Positions 12,201 through 26,300 of a DNA stretch of 64,000 bases are shown here, one piece after another. The stretch is from Apostichopus japonicus. Its lineage: Eukaryota; Echinodermata; Holothuroidea; Aspidochirotida; Stichopodidae. A program made the position numbers and the translations under genes. Under the pieces are notes generated by a model, which had not been told where the DNA came from, did no database searches, and worked only from the letters and a program-made list of their open reading frames with translations. The stretch spans positions 16,498,269-16,562,268 of the forward strand of contig NC_092572.1 of NCBI RefSeq assembly GCF_037975245.1, in the 5' to 3' direction. Each line of letters opens with the position of its first letter. Within the stretch, counting starts at the first letter, position 1.

Positions 12201-15200
12201 GGTTCGAACCCCGGGTGATGACGTCTTTTGCCGATCTTTTACAGCAAGTGCCTGCACGGGGAGCTGTAAGTATTAGTTAATCCACCTAATATCTCAGTCC
12301 ATACAGTGGCGCGATGGCTCGGCGCACTGTACGAGCTGATGATCGAGACTCTCTTTTGCATCCCTGGTTCGAACCCCGGGTGATGACGTCTTTTGCCGAT
12401 CTTTTACAGCAAGTGCCTGCACGGGGAGCTGTAAGTATTAGTTAATCCACCTAATATCTCAGTCCATACAGTGGCGCGATGGCTCGGCGCACTGTACGAG
12501 CTGATGATCGAGACTCTCTTTTGCATCCCTGGTTCGAACCTCGGGTGATGACGTCTTTTACAGCAAGTGCCTGCACGGGGAGCTGTAAGTATTAGTTAAT
12601 CCACCTAATATCTCAGTCCATACAGTGGCGCGATGGCTCGGCGCACTGTACGAGCTGATGATCGAGACTCTCTTTTGCATCCCTGGTTCGAACCCCGGGT
12701 GATGACGTCTTTTGCCGATCTTTTACAGCAAGTGCCTGCACGGGGAGCTGTAAGTATTAGTTAATCCACCTAATATCTCAGTCCATACAGTGGCGCGATG
12801 GCTCGGCGCACTGTACGAGCTGATGATCGAGACTCTCTTTTGCATCCCTGGTTCGAACCCCGGGTGATGACGTCTTTTGCCGATCTTTTACAGCAAGTGC
12901 CTGCACGGGGAGCTGTAAGTATTAGTTAATCCACCTAATATCTCAGTCCATACAGTGGCGCGATGGCTCGGCGCACTGTACGAGCTGATGATCGAGACTC
13001 TCTTTTGCATCCCTGGTTCGAACCCCGGGTGATGACGTCTTTTACAGCAAGTGCCTGCACGGGGAGCTGTAAGTATTAGTTAATCCACCTAATATCTCAG
13101 TCCATACAGTGGCGCGATGGCTCGGCGCACTGTACGAGCTGATGATCGAGACTCTCTTTTGCATCCCTGGTTCGAACCCCGGGTGATGACGTCTTTTGCC
13201 GATCTTTTACAGCAAGTGCCTGCACGGGGAGCTGTAAGTATTAGTTAATCCACCTAATATCTCAGTCCATACAGTGGCGCGATGGCTCGGCGCACTGTAC
13301 GAGCTGATGATCGAGACTCTCTTTTGCATCCCTGGTTCGAACCCCGGGTGATGACGTCTTTTGCCGATCTTTTACAGCAAGTGCCTGCACGGGGAGCTGT
13401 AAGTATTAGTTAATCCACCTAATATCTCAGTCCATACAGTGGCGCGATGGCTCGGCGCACTGTACGAGCTGATGATCGAGACTCTCTTTTGCATCCCTGG
13501 TTCGAACCCCGGGTGATGACGTCTTTTACAGCAAGTGCCTGCACGGGGAGCTGTAAGTATTAGTTAATCCACCTAATATCTCAGTCCATACAGTGGCGCG
13601 ATGGCTCGGCGCACTGTACGAGCTGATGATCGAGACTCTCTTTTGCATCCCTGGTTCGAACCCCGGGTGATGACGTCTTTTGCCGATCTTTTACAGCAAG
13701 TGCCTGCACGGGGAGCTGTAAGTATTAGTTAATCCACCTAATATCTCAGTCCATACAGTGGCGCGATGGCTCGGCGCACTGTACGAGCTGATGATCGAGA
13801 CTCTCTTTTGCATCCCTGGTTCGAACCCCGGGTGATGACGTCTTTTGCCGATCTTTTACAGCAAGTGCCTGCACGGGGAGCTGTAAGTATTAGTTAATCC
13901 ACCTAATATCTCAGTCCATACAGTGGCGCGATGGCTCGGCGCACTGTACGAGCTGATGATCGAGACTCTCTTTTGCATCCCTGGTTCGAACCCCGGGTGA
14001 TGACGTCTTTTACAGCAAGTGCCTGCACGGGGAGCTGTAAGTATTAGTTAATCCACCTAATATCTCAGTCCATACAGTGGCGCGATGGCTCGGCGCACTG
14101 TACGAGCTGATGATCGAGACTCTCTTTTGCATCCCTGGTTCGAACCCCGGGTGATGACGTCTTTTGCCGATCTTTTACAGCAAGTGCCTGCACGGGGAGC
14201 TGTAAGTATTAGTTAATCCACCTAATATCTCAGTCCATACAGTGGCGCGATGGCTCGGCGCACTGTACGAGCTGATGATCGAGACTCTCTTTTGCATCCC
14301 TGGTTCGAACCCCGGGTGATGACGTCTTTTGCCGATCTTTTACAGCAAGTGCCTGCACGGGGAGCTGTAAGTATTAGTTAATCCACCTAATATCTCAGTC
14401 CATACAGTGGCGCGATGGCTCGGCGCACTGTACGAGCTGATGATCGAGACTCTCTTTTGCATCCCTGGTTCGAACCTCGGGTGATGACGTCTTTTACAGC
14501 AAGTGCCTGCACGGGGAGCTGTAAGTATTAGTTAATCCACCTAATATCTCAGTCCATACAGTGGCGCGATGGCTCGGCGCACTGTACGAGCTGATGATCG
14601 AGACTCTCTTTTGCATCCCTGGTTCGAACCCCGGGTGATGACGTCTTTTGCCGATCTTTTACAGCAAGTGCCTGCACGGGGAGCTGTAAGTATTAGTTAA
14701 TCCACCTAATATCTCAGTCCATACAGTGGCGCGATGGCTCGGCGCACTGTACGAGCTGATGATCGAGACTCTCTTTTGCATCCCTGGTTCGAACCCCGGG
14801 TGATGACGTCTTTTGCCGATCTTTTACAGCAAGTGCCTGCACGGGGAGCTGTAAGTATTAGTTAATCCACCTAATATCTCAGTCCATACAGTGGCGCGAT
14901 GGCTCGGCGCACTGTACGAGCTGATGATCGAGACTCTCTTTTGCATCCCTGGTTCGAACCCCGGGTGATGACGTCTTTTACAGCAAGTGCCTGCACGGGG
15001 AGCTGTAAGTATTAGTTAATCCACCTAATATCTCAGTCCATACAGTGGCGCGATGGCTCGGCGCACTGTACGAGCTGATGATCGAGACTCTCTTTTGCAT
15101 CCCTGGTTCGAACCCCGGGTGATGACGTCTTTTGCCGATCTTTTACAGCAAGTGCCTGCACGGGGAGCTGTAAGTATTAGTTAATCCACCTAATATCTCA

Positions 15201-18200
15201 GTCCATACAGTGGCGCGATGGCTCGGCGCACTGTACGAGCTGATGATCGAGACTCTCTTTTGCATCCCTGGTTCGAACCCCGGGTGATGACGTCTTTTGC
15301 CGATCTTTTACAGCAAGTGCCTGCACGGGGAGCTGTAAGTATTAGTTAATCCACCTAATATCTCAGTCCATACAGTGGCGCGATGGCTCGGCGCACTGTA
15401 CGAGCTGATGATCGAGACTCTCTTTTGCATCCCTGGTTCGAACCTCGGGTGATGACGTCTTTTACAGCAAGTGCCTGCACGGGGAGCTGTAAGTATTAGT
15501 TAATCCACCTAATATCTCAGTCCATACAGTGGCGCGATGGCTCGGCGCACTGTACGAGCTGATGATCGAGACTCTCTTTTGCATCCCTGGTTCGAACCCC
15601 GGGTGATGACGTCTTTTGCCGATCTTTTACAGCAAGTGCCTGCACGGGGAGCTGTAAGTATTAGTTAATCCACCTAATATCTCAGTCCATACAGTGGCGC
15701 GATGGCTCGGCGCACTGTACGAGCTGATGATCGAGACTCTCTTTTGCATCCCTGGTTCGAACCCCGGGTGATGACGTCTTTTGCCGATCTTTTACAGCAA
15801 GTGCCTGCACGGGGAGCTGTAAGTATTAGTTAATCCACCTAATATCTCAGTCCATACAGTGGCGCGATGGCTCGGCGCACTGTACGAGCTGATGATCGAG
15901 ACTCTCTTTTGCATCCCTGGTTCGAACCCCGGGTGATGACGTCTTTTACAGCAAGTGCCTGCACGGGGAGCTGTAAGTATTAGTTAATCCACCTAATATC
16001 TCAGTCCATACAGTGGCGCGATGGCTCGGCGCACTGTACGAGCTGATGATCGAGACTCTCTTTTGCATCCCTGGTTCGAACCCCGGGTGATGACGTCTTT
16101 TGCCGATCTTTTACAGCAAGTGCCTGCACGGGGAGCTGTAAGTATTAGTTAATCCACCTAATATCTCAGTCCATACAGTGGCGCGATGGCTCGGCGCACT
16201 GTACGAGCTGATGATCGAGACTCTCTTTTGCATCCCTGGTTCGAACCCCGGGTGATGACGTCTTTTGCCGATCTTTTACAGCAAGTGCCTGCACGGGGAG
16301 CTGTAAGTATTAGTTAATCCACCTAATATCTCAGTCCATACAGTGGCGCGATGGCTCGGCGCACTGTACGAGCTGATGATCGAGACTCTCTTTTGCATCC
16401 CTGGTTCGAACCTCGGGTGATGACGTCTTTTACAGCAAGTGCCTGCACGGGGAGCTGTAAGTATTAGTTAATCCACCTAATATCTCAGTCCATACAGTGG
16501 CGCGATGGCTCGGCGCACTGTACGAGCTGATGATCGAGACTCTCTTTTGCATCCCTGGTTCGAACCCCGGGTGATGACGTCTTTTGCCGATCTTTTACAG
16601 CAAGTGCCTGCACGGGGAGCTGTAAGTATTAGTTAATCCACCTAATATCTCAGTCCATACAGTGGCGCGATGGCTCGGCGCACTGTACGAGCTGATGATC
16701 GAGACTCTCTTTTGCATCCCTGGTTCGAACCCCGGGTGATGACGTCTTTTGCCGATCTTTTACAGCAAGTGCCTGCACGGGGAGCTGTAAGTATTAGTTA
16801 ATCCACCTAATATCTCAGTCCATACAGTGGCGCGATGGCTCGGCGCACTGTACGAGCTGATGATCGAGACTCTCTTTTGCATCCCTGGTTCGAACCCCGG
16901 GTGATGACGTCTTTTACAGCAAGTGCCTGCACGGGGAGCTGTAAGTATTAGTTAATCCACCTAATATCTCAGTCCATACAGTGGCGCGATGGCTCGGCGC
17001 ACTGTACGAGCTGATGATCGAGACTCTCTTTTGCATCCCTGGTTCGAACCCCGGGTGATGACGTCTTTTACAGCAAGTGCCTGCACGGGGAGCTGTAAGT
17101 ATTAGTTAATCCACCTAATATCTCAGTCCATACAGTGGCGCGATGGCTCGGCGCACTGTACGAGCTGATGATCGAGACTCTCTTTTGCATCCCTGGTTCG
17201 AACCCCGGGTGATGACGTCTTTTGCCGATCTTTTACAGCAAGTGCCTGCACGGGGAGCTGTAAGTATTAGTTAATCCACCTAATATCTCAGTCCATACAG
17301 TGGCGCGATGGCTCGGCGCACTGTACGAGCTGATGATCGAGACTCTCTTTTGCATCCCTGGTTCGAACCCCGGGTGATGACGTCTTTTGCCGATCTTTTA
17401 CAGCAAGTGCCTGCACGGGGAGCTGTAAGTATTAGTTAATCCACCTAATATCTCAGTCCATACAGTGGCGCGATGGCTCGGCGCACTGTACGAGCTGATG
17501 ATCGAGACTCTCTTTTGCATCCCTGGTTCGAACCTCGGGTGATGACGTCTTTTACAGCAAGTGCCTGCACGGGGAGCTGTAAGTATTAGTTAATCCACCT
17601 AATATCTCAGTCCATACAGTGGCGCGATGGCTCGGCGCACTGTACGAGCTGATGATCGAGACTCTCTTTTGCATCCCTGGTTCGAACCCCGGGTGATGAC
17701 GTCTTTTGCCGATCTTTTACAGCAAGTGCCTGCACGGGGAGCTGTAAGTATTAGTTAATCCACCTAATATCTCAGTCCATACAGTGGCGCGATGGCTCGG
17801 CGCACTGTACGAGCTGATGATCGAGACTCTCTTTTGCATCCCTGGTTCGAACCCCGGGTGATGACGTCTTTTGCCGATCTTTTACAGCAAGTGCCTGCAC
17901 GGGGAGCTGTAAGTATTAGTTAATCCACCTAATATCTCAGTCCATACAGTGGCGCGATGGCTCGGCGCACTGTACGAGCTGATGATCGAGACTCTCTTTT
18001 GCATCCCTGGTTCGAACCCCGGGTGATGACGTCTTTTACAGCAAGTGCCTGCACGGGGAGCTGTAAGTATTAGTTAATCCACCTAATATCTCAGTCCATA
18101 CAGTGGCGCGATGGCTCGGCGCACTGTACGAGCTGATGATCGAGACTCTCTTTTGCATCCCTGGTTCGAACCCCGGGTGATGACGTCTTTTGCCGATCTT

Positions 18201-21200
18201 TTACAGCAAGTGCCTGCACGGGGAGCTGTAAGTATTAGTTAATCCACCTAATATCTCAGTCCATACAGTGGCGCGATGGCTCGGCGCACTGTACGAGCTG
18301 ATGATCGAGACTCTCTTTTGCATCCCTGGTTCGAACCCCGGGTGATGACGTCTTTTGCCGATCTTTTACAGCAAGTGCCTGCACGGGGAGCTGTAAGTAT
18401 TAGTTAATCCACCTAATATCTCAGTCCATACAGTGGCGCGATGGCTCGGCGCACTGTACGAGCTGATGATCGAGACTCTCTTTTGCATCCCTGGTTCGAA
18501 CCTCGGGTGATGACGTCTTTTACAGCAAGTGCCTGCACGGGGAGCTGTAAGTATTAGTTAATCCACCTAATATCTCAGTCCATACAGTGGCGCGATGGCT
18601 CGGCGCACTGTACGAGCTGATGATCGAGACTCTCTTTTGCATCCCTGGTTCGAACCCCGGGTGATGACGTCTTTTGCCGATCTTTTACAGCAAGTGCCTG
18701 CACGGGGAGCTGTAAGTATTAGTTAATCCACCTAATATCTCAGTCCATACAGTGGCGCGATGGCTCGGCGCACTGTACGAGCTGATGATCGAGACTCTCT
18801 TTTGCATCCCTGGTTCGAACCCCGGGTGATGACGTCTTTTACCGATCTTTTACAGCAAGTGCCTGCACGGGGAGCTGTAAGTATTAGTTAATCCACCTAA
18901 TATCTCAGTCCATACAGTGGCGCGATGGCTCGGCGCACTGTACGAGCTGATGATCGAGACTCTCTTTTGCATCCCTGGTTCGAACCCCGGGTGATGACGT
19001 CTTTTACAGCAAGTGCCTGCACGGGGAGCTGTAAGTATTAGTTAATCCACCTAATATCTCAGTCCATACAGTGGCGCGATGGCTCGGCGCACTGTACGAG
19101 CTGATGATCGAGACTCTCTTTTGCATCCCTGGTTCGAACCCCGGGTGATGACGTCTTTTGCCGATCTTTTACAGCAAGTGCCTGCACGGGGAGCTGTAAG
19201 TATTAGTTAATCCACCTAATATCTCAGTCCATACAGTGGCGCGATGGCTCGGCGCACTGTACGAGCTGATGATCGAGACTCTCTTTTGCATCCCTGGTTC
19301 GAACCCCGGGTGATGACGTCTTTTGCCGATCTTTTACAGCAAGTGCCTGCACGGGGAGCTGTAAGTATTAGTTAATCCACCTAATATCTCAGTCCATACA
19401 GTGGCGCGATGGCTCGGCGCACTGTACGAGCTGATGATCGAGACTCTCTTTTGCATCCCTGGTTCGAACCTCGGGTGATGACGTCTTTTACAGCAAGTGC
19501 CTGCACGGGGAGCTGTAAGTATTAGTTAATCCACCTAATATCTCAGTCCATACAGTGGCGCGATGGCTCGGCGCACTGTACGAGCTGATGATCGAGACTC
19601 TCTTTTGCATCCCTGGTTCGAACCCCGGGTGATGACGTCTTTTGCCGATCTTTTACAGCAAGTGCCTGCACGGGGAGCTGTAAGTATTAGTTAATCCACC
19701 TAATATCTCAGTCCATACAGTGGCGCGATGGCTCGGCGCACTGTACGAGCTGATGATCGAGACTCTCTTTTGCATCCCTGGTTCGAACCCCGGGTGATGA
19801 CGTCTTTTGCCGATCTTTTACAGCAAGTGCCTGCACGGGGAGCTGTAAGTATTAGTTAATCCACCTAATATCTCAGTCCATACAGTGGCGCGATGGCTCG
19901 GCGCACTGTACGAGCTGATGATCGAGACTCTCTTTTGCATCCCTGGTTCGAACCCCGGGTGATGACGTCTTTTACAGCAAGTGCCTGCACGGGGAGCTGT
20001 AAGTATTAGTTAATCCACCTAATATCTCAGTCCATACAGTGGCGCGATGGCTCGGCGCACTGTACGAGCTGATGATCGAGACTCTCTTTTGCATCCCTGG
20101 TTCGAACCCCGGGTGATGACGTCTTTTGCCGATCTTTTACAGCAAGTGCCTGCACGGGGAGCTGTAAGTATTAGTTAATCCACCTAATATCTCAGTCCAT
20201 ACAGTGGCGCGATTGCTCGGCGCACTGTACGAGCTGATGATCGAGACTCTCTTTTGCATCCCTGGTTCGAACCCCGGGTGATGACGTCTTTTGCCGATCT
20301 TTTACAGCAAGTGCCTGCACGGGGAGCTGTAAGTATTAGTTAATCCACCTAATATCTCAGTCCATACAGTGGCGCGATGGCTCGGCGCACTGTACGAGCT
20401 GATGATCGAGACTCTCTTTTGCATCCCTGGTTCGAACCTCGGGTGATGACGTCTTTTACAGCAAGTGCCTGCACGGGGAGCTGTAAGTATTAGTTAATCC
20501 ACCTAATATCTCAGTCCATACAGTGGCGCGATGGCTCGGCGCACTGTACGAGCTGATGATCGAGACTCTCTTTTGCATCCCTGGTTCGAACCCCGGGTGA
20601 TGACGTCTTTTGCCGATCTTTTACAGCAAGTGCCTGCACGGGGAGCTGTAAGTATTAGTTAATCCACCTAATATCTCAGTCCATACAGTGGCGCGATGGC
20701 TCGGCGCACTGTACGAGCTGATGATCGAGACTCTCTTTTGCATCCCTGGTTCGAACCCCGGGTGATGACGTCTTTTACAGCAAGTGCCTGCACGGGGAGC
20801 TGTAAGTATTAGTTAATCCACCTAATATCTCAGTCCATACAGTGGCGCGATGGCTCGGCGCACTGTACGAGCTGATGATCGAGACTCTCTTTTGCATCCC
20901 TGGTTCGAACCCCGGGTGATGACGTCTTTTACAGCAAGTGCCTGCACGGGGAGCTGTAAGTATTAGTTAATCCACCTAATATCTCAGTCCATACAGTGGC
21001 GCGATGGCTCGGCGCACTGTACGAGCTGATGATCGAGACTCTCTTTTGCATCCCTGGTTCGAACCCCGGGTGATGACGTCTTTTGCCGATCTTTTACAGC
21101 AAGTGCCTGCACGGGGAGCTGTAAGTATTAGTTAATCCACCTAATATCTCAGTCCATACAGTGGCGCGATGGCTCGGCGCACTGTACGAGCTGATGATCG

Positions 21201-23320
21201 AGACTCTCTTTTGCATCCCTGGTTCGAACCCCGGGTGATGACGTCTTTTGCCGATCTTTTACAGCAAGTGCCTGCACGGGGAGCTGTAAGTATTAGTTAA
21301 TCCACCTAATATCTCAGTCCATACAGTGGCGCGATGGCTCGGCGCACTGTACGAGCTGATGATCGAGACTCTCTTTTGCATCCCTGGTTCGAACCTCGGG
21401 TGATGACGTCTTTTACAGCAAGTGCCTGCACGGGGAGCTGTAAGTATTAGTTAATCCACCTAATATCTCAGTCCATACAGTGGCGCGATGGCTCGGCGCA
21501 CTGTACGAGCTGATGATCGAGACTCTCTTTTGCATCCCTGGTTCGAACCCCGGGTGATGACGTCTTTTGCCGATCTTTTACAGCAAGTGCCTGCACGGGG
21601 AGCTGTAAGTATTAGTTAATCCACCTAATATCTCAGTCCATACAGTGGCGCGATGGCTCGGCGCACTGTACGAGCTGATGATCGAGACTCTCTTTTGCAT
21701 CCCTGGTTCGAACCCCGGGTGATGACGTCTTTTGCCGATCTTTTACAGCAAGTGCCTGCACGGGGAGCTGTAAGTATTAGTTAATCCACCTAATATCTCA
21801 GTCCATACAGTGGCGCGATGGCTCGGCGCACTGTACGAGCTGATGATCGAGACTCTCTTTTGCATCCCTGGTTCGAACCCCGGGTGATGACGTCTTTTAC
21901 AGCAAGTGCCTGCACGGGGAGCTGTAAGTATTAGTTAATCCACCTAATATCTCAGTCCATACAGTGGCGCGATGGCTCGGCGCACTGTACGAGCTGATGA
22001 TCGAGACTCTCTTTTGCATCCCTGGTTCGAACCCCGGGTGATGACGTCTTTTGCCGATCTTTTACAGCAAGTGCCTGCACGGGGAGCTGTAAGTATTAGT
22101 TAATCCACCTAATATCTCAGTCCATACAGTGGCGCGATGGCTCGGCGCACTGTACGAGCTGATGATCGAGACTCTCTTTTGCATCCCTGGTTCGAACCCC
22201 GGGTGATGACGTCTTTTGCCGATCTTTTACAGCAAGTGCCTGCACGGGGAGCTGTAAGTATTAGTTAATCCACCTAATATCTCAGTCCATACAGTGGCGC
22301 GATGGCTCGGCGCACTGTACGAGCTGATGATCGAGACTCTCTTTTGCATCCCTGGTTCGAACCTCGGGTGATGACGTCTTTTACAGCAAGTGCCTGCACG
22401 GGGAGCTGTAAGTATTAGTTAATCCACCTAATATCTCAGTCCATACAGTGGCGCGATGGCTCGGCGCACTGTACGAGCTGATGATCGAGACTCTCTTTTG
22501 CATCCCTGGTTCGAACCCCGGGTGATGACGTCTTTTGCCGATCTTTTACAGCAAGTGCCTGCACGGGGAGCTGTAAGTATTAGTTAATCCACCTAATATC
22601 TCAGTCCATACAGTGGCGCGATGGCTCGGCGCACTGTACGAGCTGATGATCGAGACTCTCTTTTGCATCCCTGGTTCGAACCCCGGGTGATGACGTCTTT
22701 TGCCGATCTTTTACAGCAAGTGCCTGCACGGGGAGCTGTAAGTATTAGTTAATCCACCTAATATCTCAGTCCATACAGTGGCGCGATGGCTCGGCGCACT
22801 GTACGAGCTGATGATCGAGACTCTCTTTTGCATCCCTGGTTCGAACCCCGGGTGATGACGTCTTTTACAGCAAGTGCCTGCACGGGGAGCTGTAAGTATT
22901 AGTTAATCCACCTAATATCTCAGTCCATACAGTGGCGCGATGGCTCGGCGCACTGTACGAGCTGATGATCGAGACTCTCTTTTGCATCCCTGGTTCGAAC
23001 CCCGGGTGATGACGTCTTTTGCCGATCTTTTACAGCAAGTGCCTGCACGGGGAGCTGTAAGTATTAGTTAATCCACCTAATATCTCAGTCCATACAGTGG
23101 CGCGATGGCTCGGCGCACTGTACGAGCTGATGATCGAGACTCTCTTTTGCATCCCTGGTTCGAACCCCGGGTGATGACGTCTTTTGCCGATCTTTTACAG
23201 CAAGTGCCTGCACGGGGAGCTGTAAGTATTAGTTAATCCACCTAATATCTCAGTCCATACAGTGGCGCGATGGCTCGGCGCACTGTACGAGCTGATGATC
23301 GAGACTCTCTTTTGCATCCC

Positions 23321-26300
23321 TGGTTCGAACCTCGGGTGATGACGTCTTTTACAGCAAGTGCCTGCACGGGGAGCTGTAAGTATTAGTTAATCCACCTAAT
23401 ATCTCAGTCCATACAGTGGCGCGATGGCTCGGCGCACTGTACGAGCTGATGATCGAGACTCTCTTTTGCATCCCTGGTTCGAACCCCGGGTGATGACGTC
23501 TTTTGCCGATCTTTTACAGCAAGTGCCTGCACGGGGAGCTGTAAGTATTAGTTAATCCACCTAATATCTCAGTCCATACAGTGGCGCGATGGCTCGGCGC
23601 ACTGTACGAGCTGATGATCGAGACTCTCTTTTGCATCCCTGGTTCGAACCCCGGGTGATGACGTCTTTTGCCGATCTTTTACAGCAAGTGCCTGCACGGG
23701 GAGCTGTAAGTATTAGTTAATCCACCTAATATCTCAGTCCATACAGTGGCGCGATGGCTCGGCGCACTGTACGAGCTGATGATCGAGACTCTCTTTTGCA
23801 TCCCTGGTTCGAACCCCGGGTGATGACGTCTTTTACAGCAAGTGCCTGCACGGGGAGCTGTAAGTATTAGTTAATCCACCTAATATCTCAGTCCATACAG
23901 TGGCGCGATGGCTCGGCGCACTGTACGAGCTGATGATCGAGACTCTCTTTTGCATCCCTGGTTCGAACCCCGGGTGATGACGTCTTTTGCCGATCTTTTA
24001 CAGCAAGTGCCTGCACGGGGAGCTGTAAGTATTAGTTAATCCACCTAATATCTCAGTCCATACAGTGGCGCGATGGCTCGGCGCACTGTACGAGCTGATG
24101 ATCGAGACTCTCTTTTGCATCCCTGGTTCGAACCCCGGGTGATGACGTCTTTTGCCGATCTTTTACAGCAAGTGCCTGCACGGGGAGCTGTAAGTATTAG
24201 TTAATCCACCTAATATCTCAGTCCATACAGTGGCGCGATGGCTCGGCGCACTGTACGAGCTGATGATCGAGACTCTCTTTTGCATCCCTGGTTCGAACCC
24301 CGGGTGATGACGTCTTTTACAGCAAGTGCCTGCACGGGGAGCTGTAAGTATTAGTTAATCCACCTAATATCTCAGTCCATACAGTGGCGCGATGGCTCGG
24401 CGCACTGTACGAGCTGATGATCGAGACTCTCTTTTGCATCCCTGGTTCGAACCCCGGGTGATGACGTGTTTTGCCGATCTTTTACAGCAAGTGCCTGCAC
24501 GGGGAGCTGTAAGTATTAGTTAATCCACCTAATATCTCAGTCCATACAGTGGCGCGATGGCTCGGCGCACTGTACGAGCTGATGATCGAGACTCTCTTTT
24601 GCATCCCTGGTTCGAACCCCGGGTGATGACGTCTTTTGCCGATCTTTTACAGCAAGTGCCTGCACGGGGAGCTGTAAGTATTAGTTAATCCACCTAATAT
24701 CTCAGTCCATACAGTGGCGCGATGGCTCGGCGCACTGTACGAGCTGATGATCGAGACTCTCTTTTGCATCCCTGGTTCTAACCTCGGGTGATGACGTCTT
24801 TTACAGCAAGTGCCTGCACGGGGAGCTGTAAGTATTAGTTAATCCACCTAATATCTCAGTCCATACAGTGGCGCGATGGCTCGGCGCACTGTACGAGCTG
24901 ATGATCGAGACTCTCTTTTGCATCCCTGGTTCGAACCCCGGGTGATGACGTCTTTTGCCGATCTTTTACAGCAAGTGCCTGCACGGGGAGCTGTAAGTAT
25001 TAGTTAATCCACCTAATATCTCAGTCCATACAGTGGCGCGATGGCTCGGCGCACTGTACGAGCTGATGATCGAGACTCTCTTTTGCATCCCTGGTTCGAA
25101 CCCCGGGTGATGACGTCTTTTCCCGATCTTTTACAGCAAGTGCCTGCACGGGGAGCTGTAAGTATTAGTTAATCCACCTAATATCTCAGTCCATACAGTG
25201 GCGCGATGGCTCGGCGCACTGTACGAGCTGATGATCGAGACTCTCTTTTGCATCCCTGGTTCGAACCCCGGGTGATGACGTCTTTTACAGCAAGTGCCTG
25301 CACGGGGAGCTGTAAGTATTAGTTAATCCACCTAATATCTCAGTCCATACAGTGGCGCGATGGCTCGGCGCACTGTACGAGCTGATGATCGAGACTCTCT
25401 TTTGCATCCCTGGTTCGAACCCCGGGTGATGACGTCTTTTGCCGATCTTTTACAGCAAGTGCCTGCACGGGGAGCTGTAAGTATTAGTTAATCCACCTAA
25501 TATCTCAGTCCATACAGTGGCGCGATGGCTCGGCGCACTGTACGAGCTGATGATCGAGACTCTCTTTTGCATCCCTGGTTCGAACCCCGGGTGATGACGT
25601 CTTTTGCCGATCTTTTACAGCAAGTGCCTGCACGGGGAGCTGTAAGTATTAGTTAATCCACCTAATATCTCAGTCCATACAGTGGCGCGATGGCTCGGCG
25701 CACTGTACGAGCTGATGATCGAGACTCTCTTTTGCATCCCTGGTTCGAACCTCGGGTGATGACGTCTTTTACAGCAAGTGCCTGCACGGGGAGCTGTAAG
25801 TATTAGTTAATCCACCTAATATCTCAGTCCATACAGTGGCGCGATGGCTCGGCGCACTGTACGAGCTGATGATCGAGACTCTCTTTTGCATCCCTGGTTC
25901 GAACCCCGGGTGATGACGTCTTTTGCCGATCTTTTACAGCAAGTGCCTGCACGGGGAGCTGTAAGTATTAGTTAATCCACCTAATATCTCAGTCCATACA
26001 GTGGCGCGATGGCTCGGCGCACTGTACGAGCTGATGATCGAGACTCTCTTTTGCATCCCTGGTTCGAACCCCGGGTGATGACGTCTTTTGCCGATCTTTT
26101 ACAGCAAGTGCCTGCACGGGGAGCTGTAAGTATTAGTTAATCCACCTAATATCTCAGTCCATACAGTGGCGCGATGGCTCGGCGCACTGTACGAGCTGAT
26201 GATCGAGACTCTCTTTTGCATCCCTGGTTCGAACCTCGGGTGATGACGTCTTTTACAGCAAGTGCCTGCACGGGGAGCTGTAAGTATTAGTTAATCCACC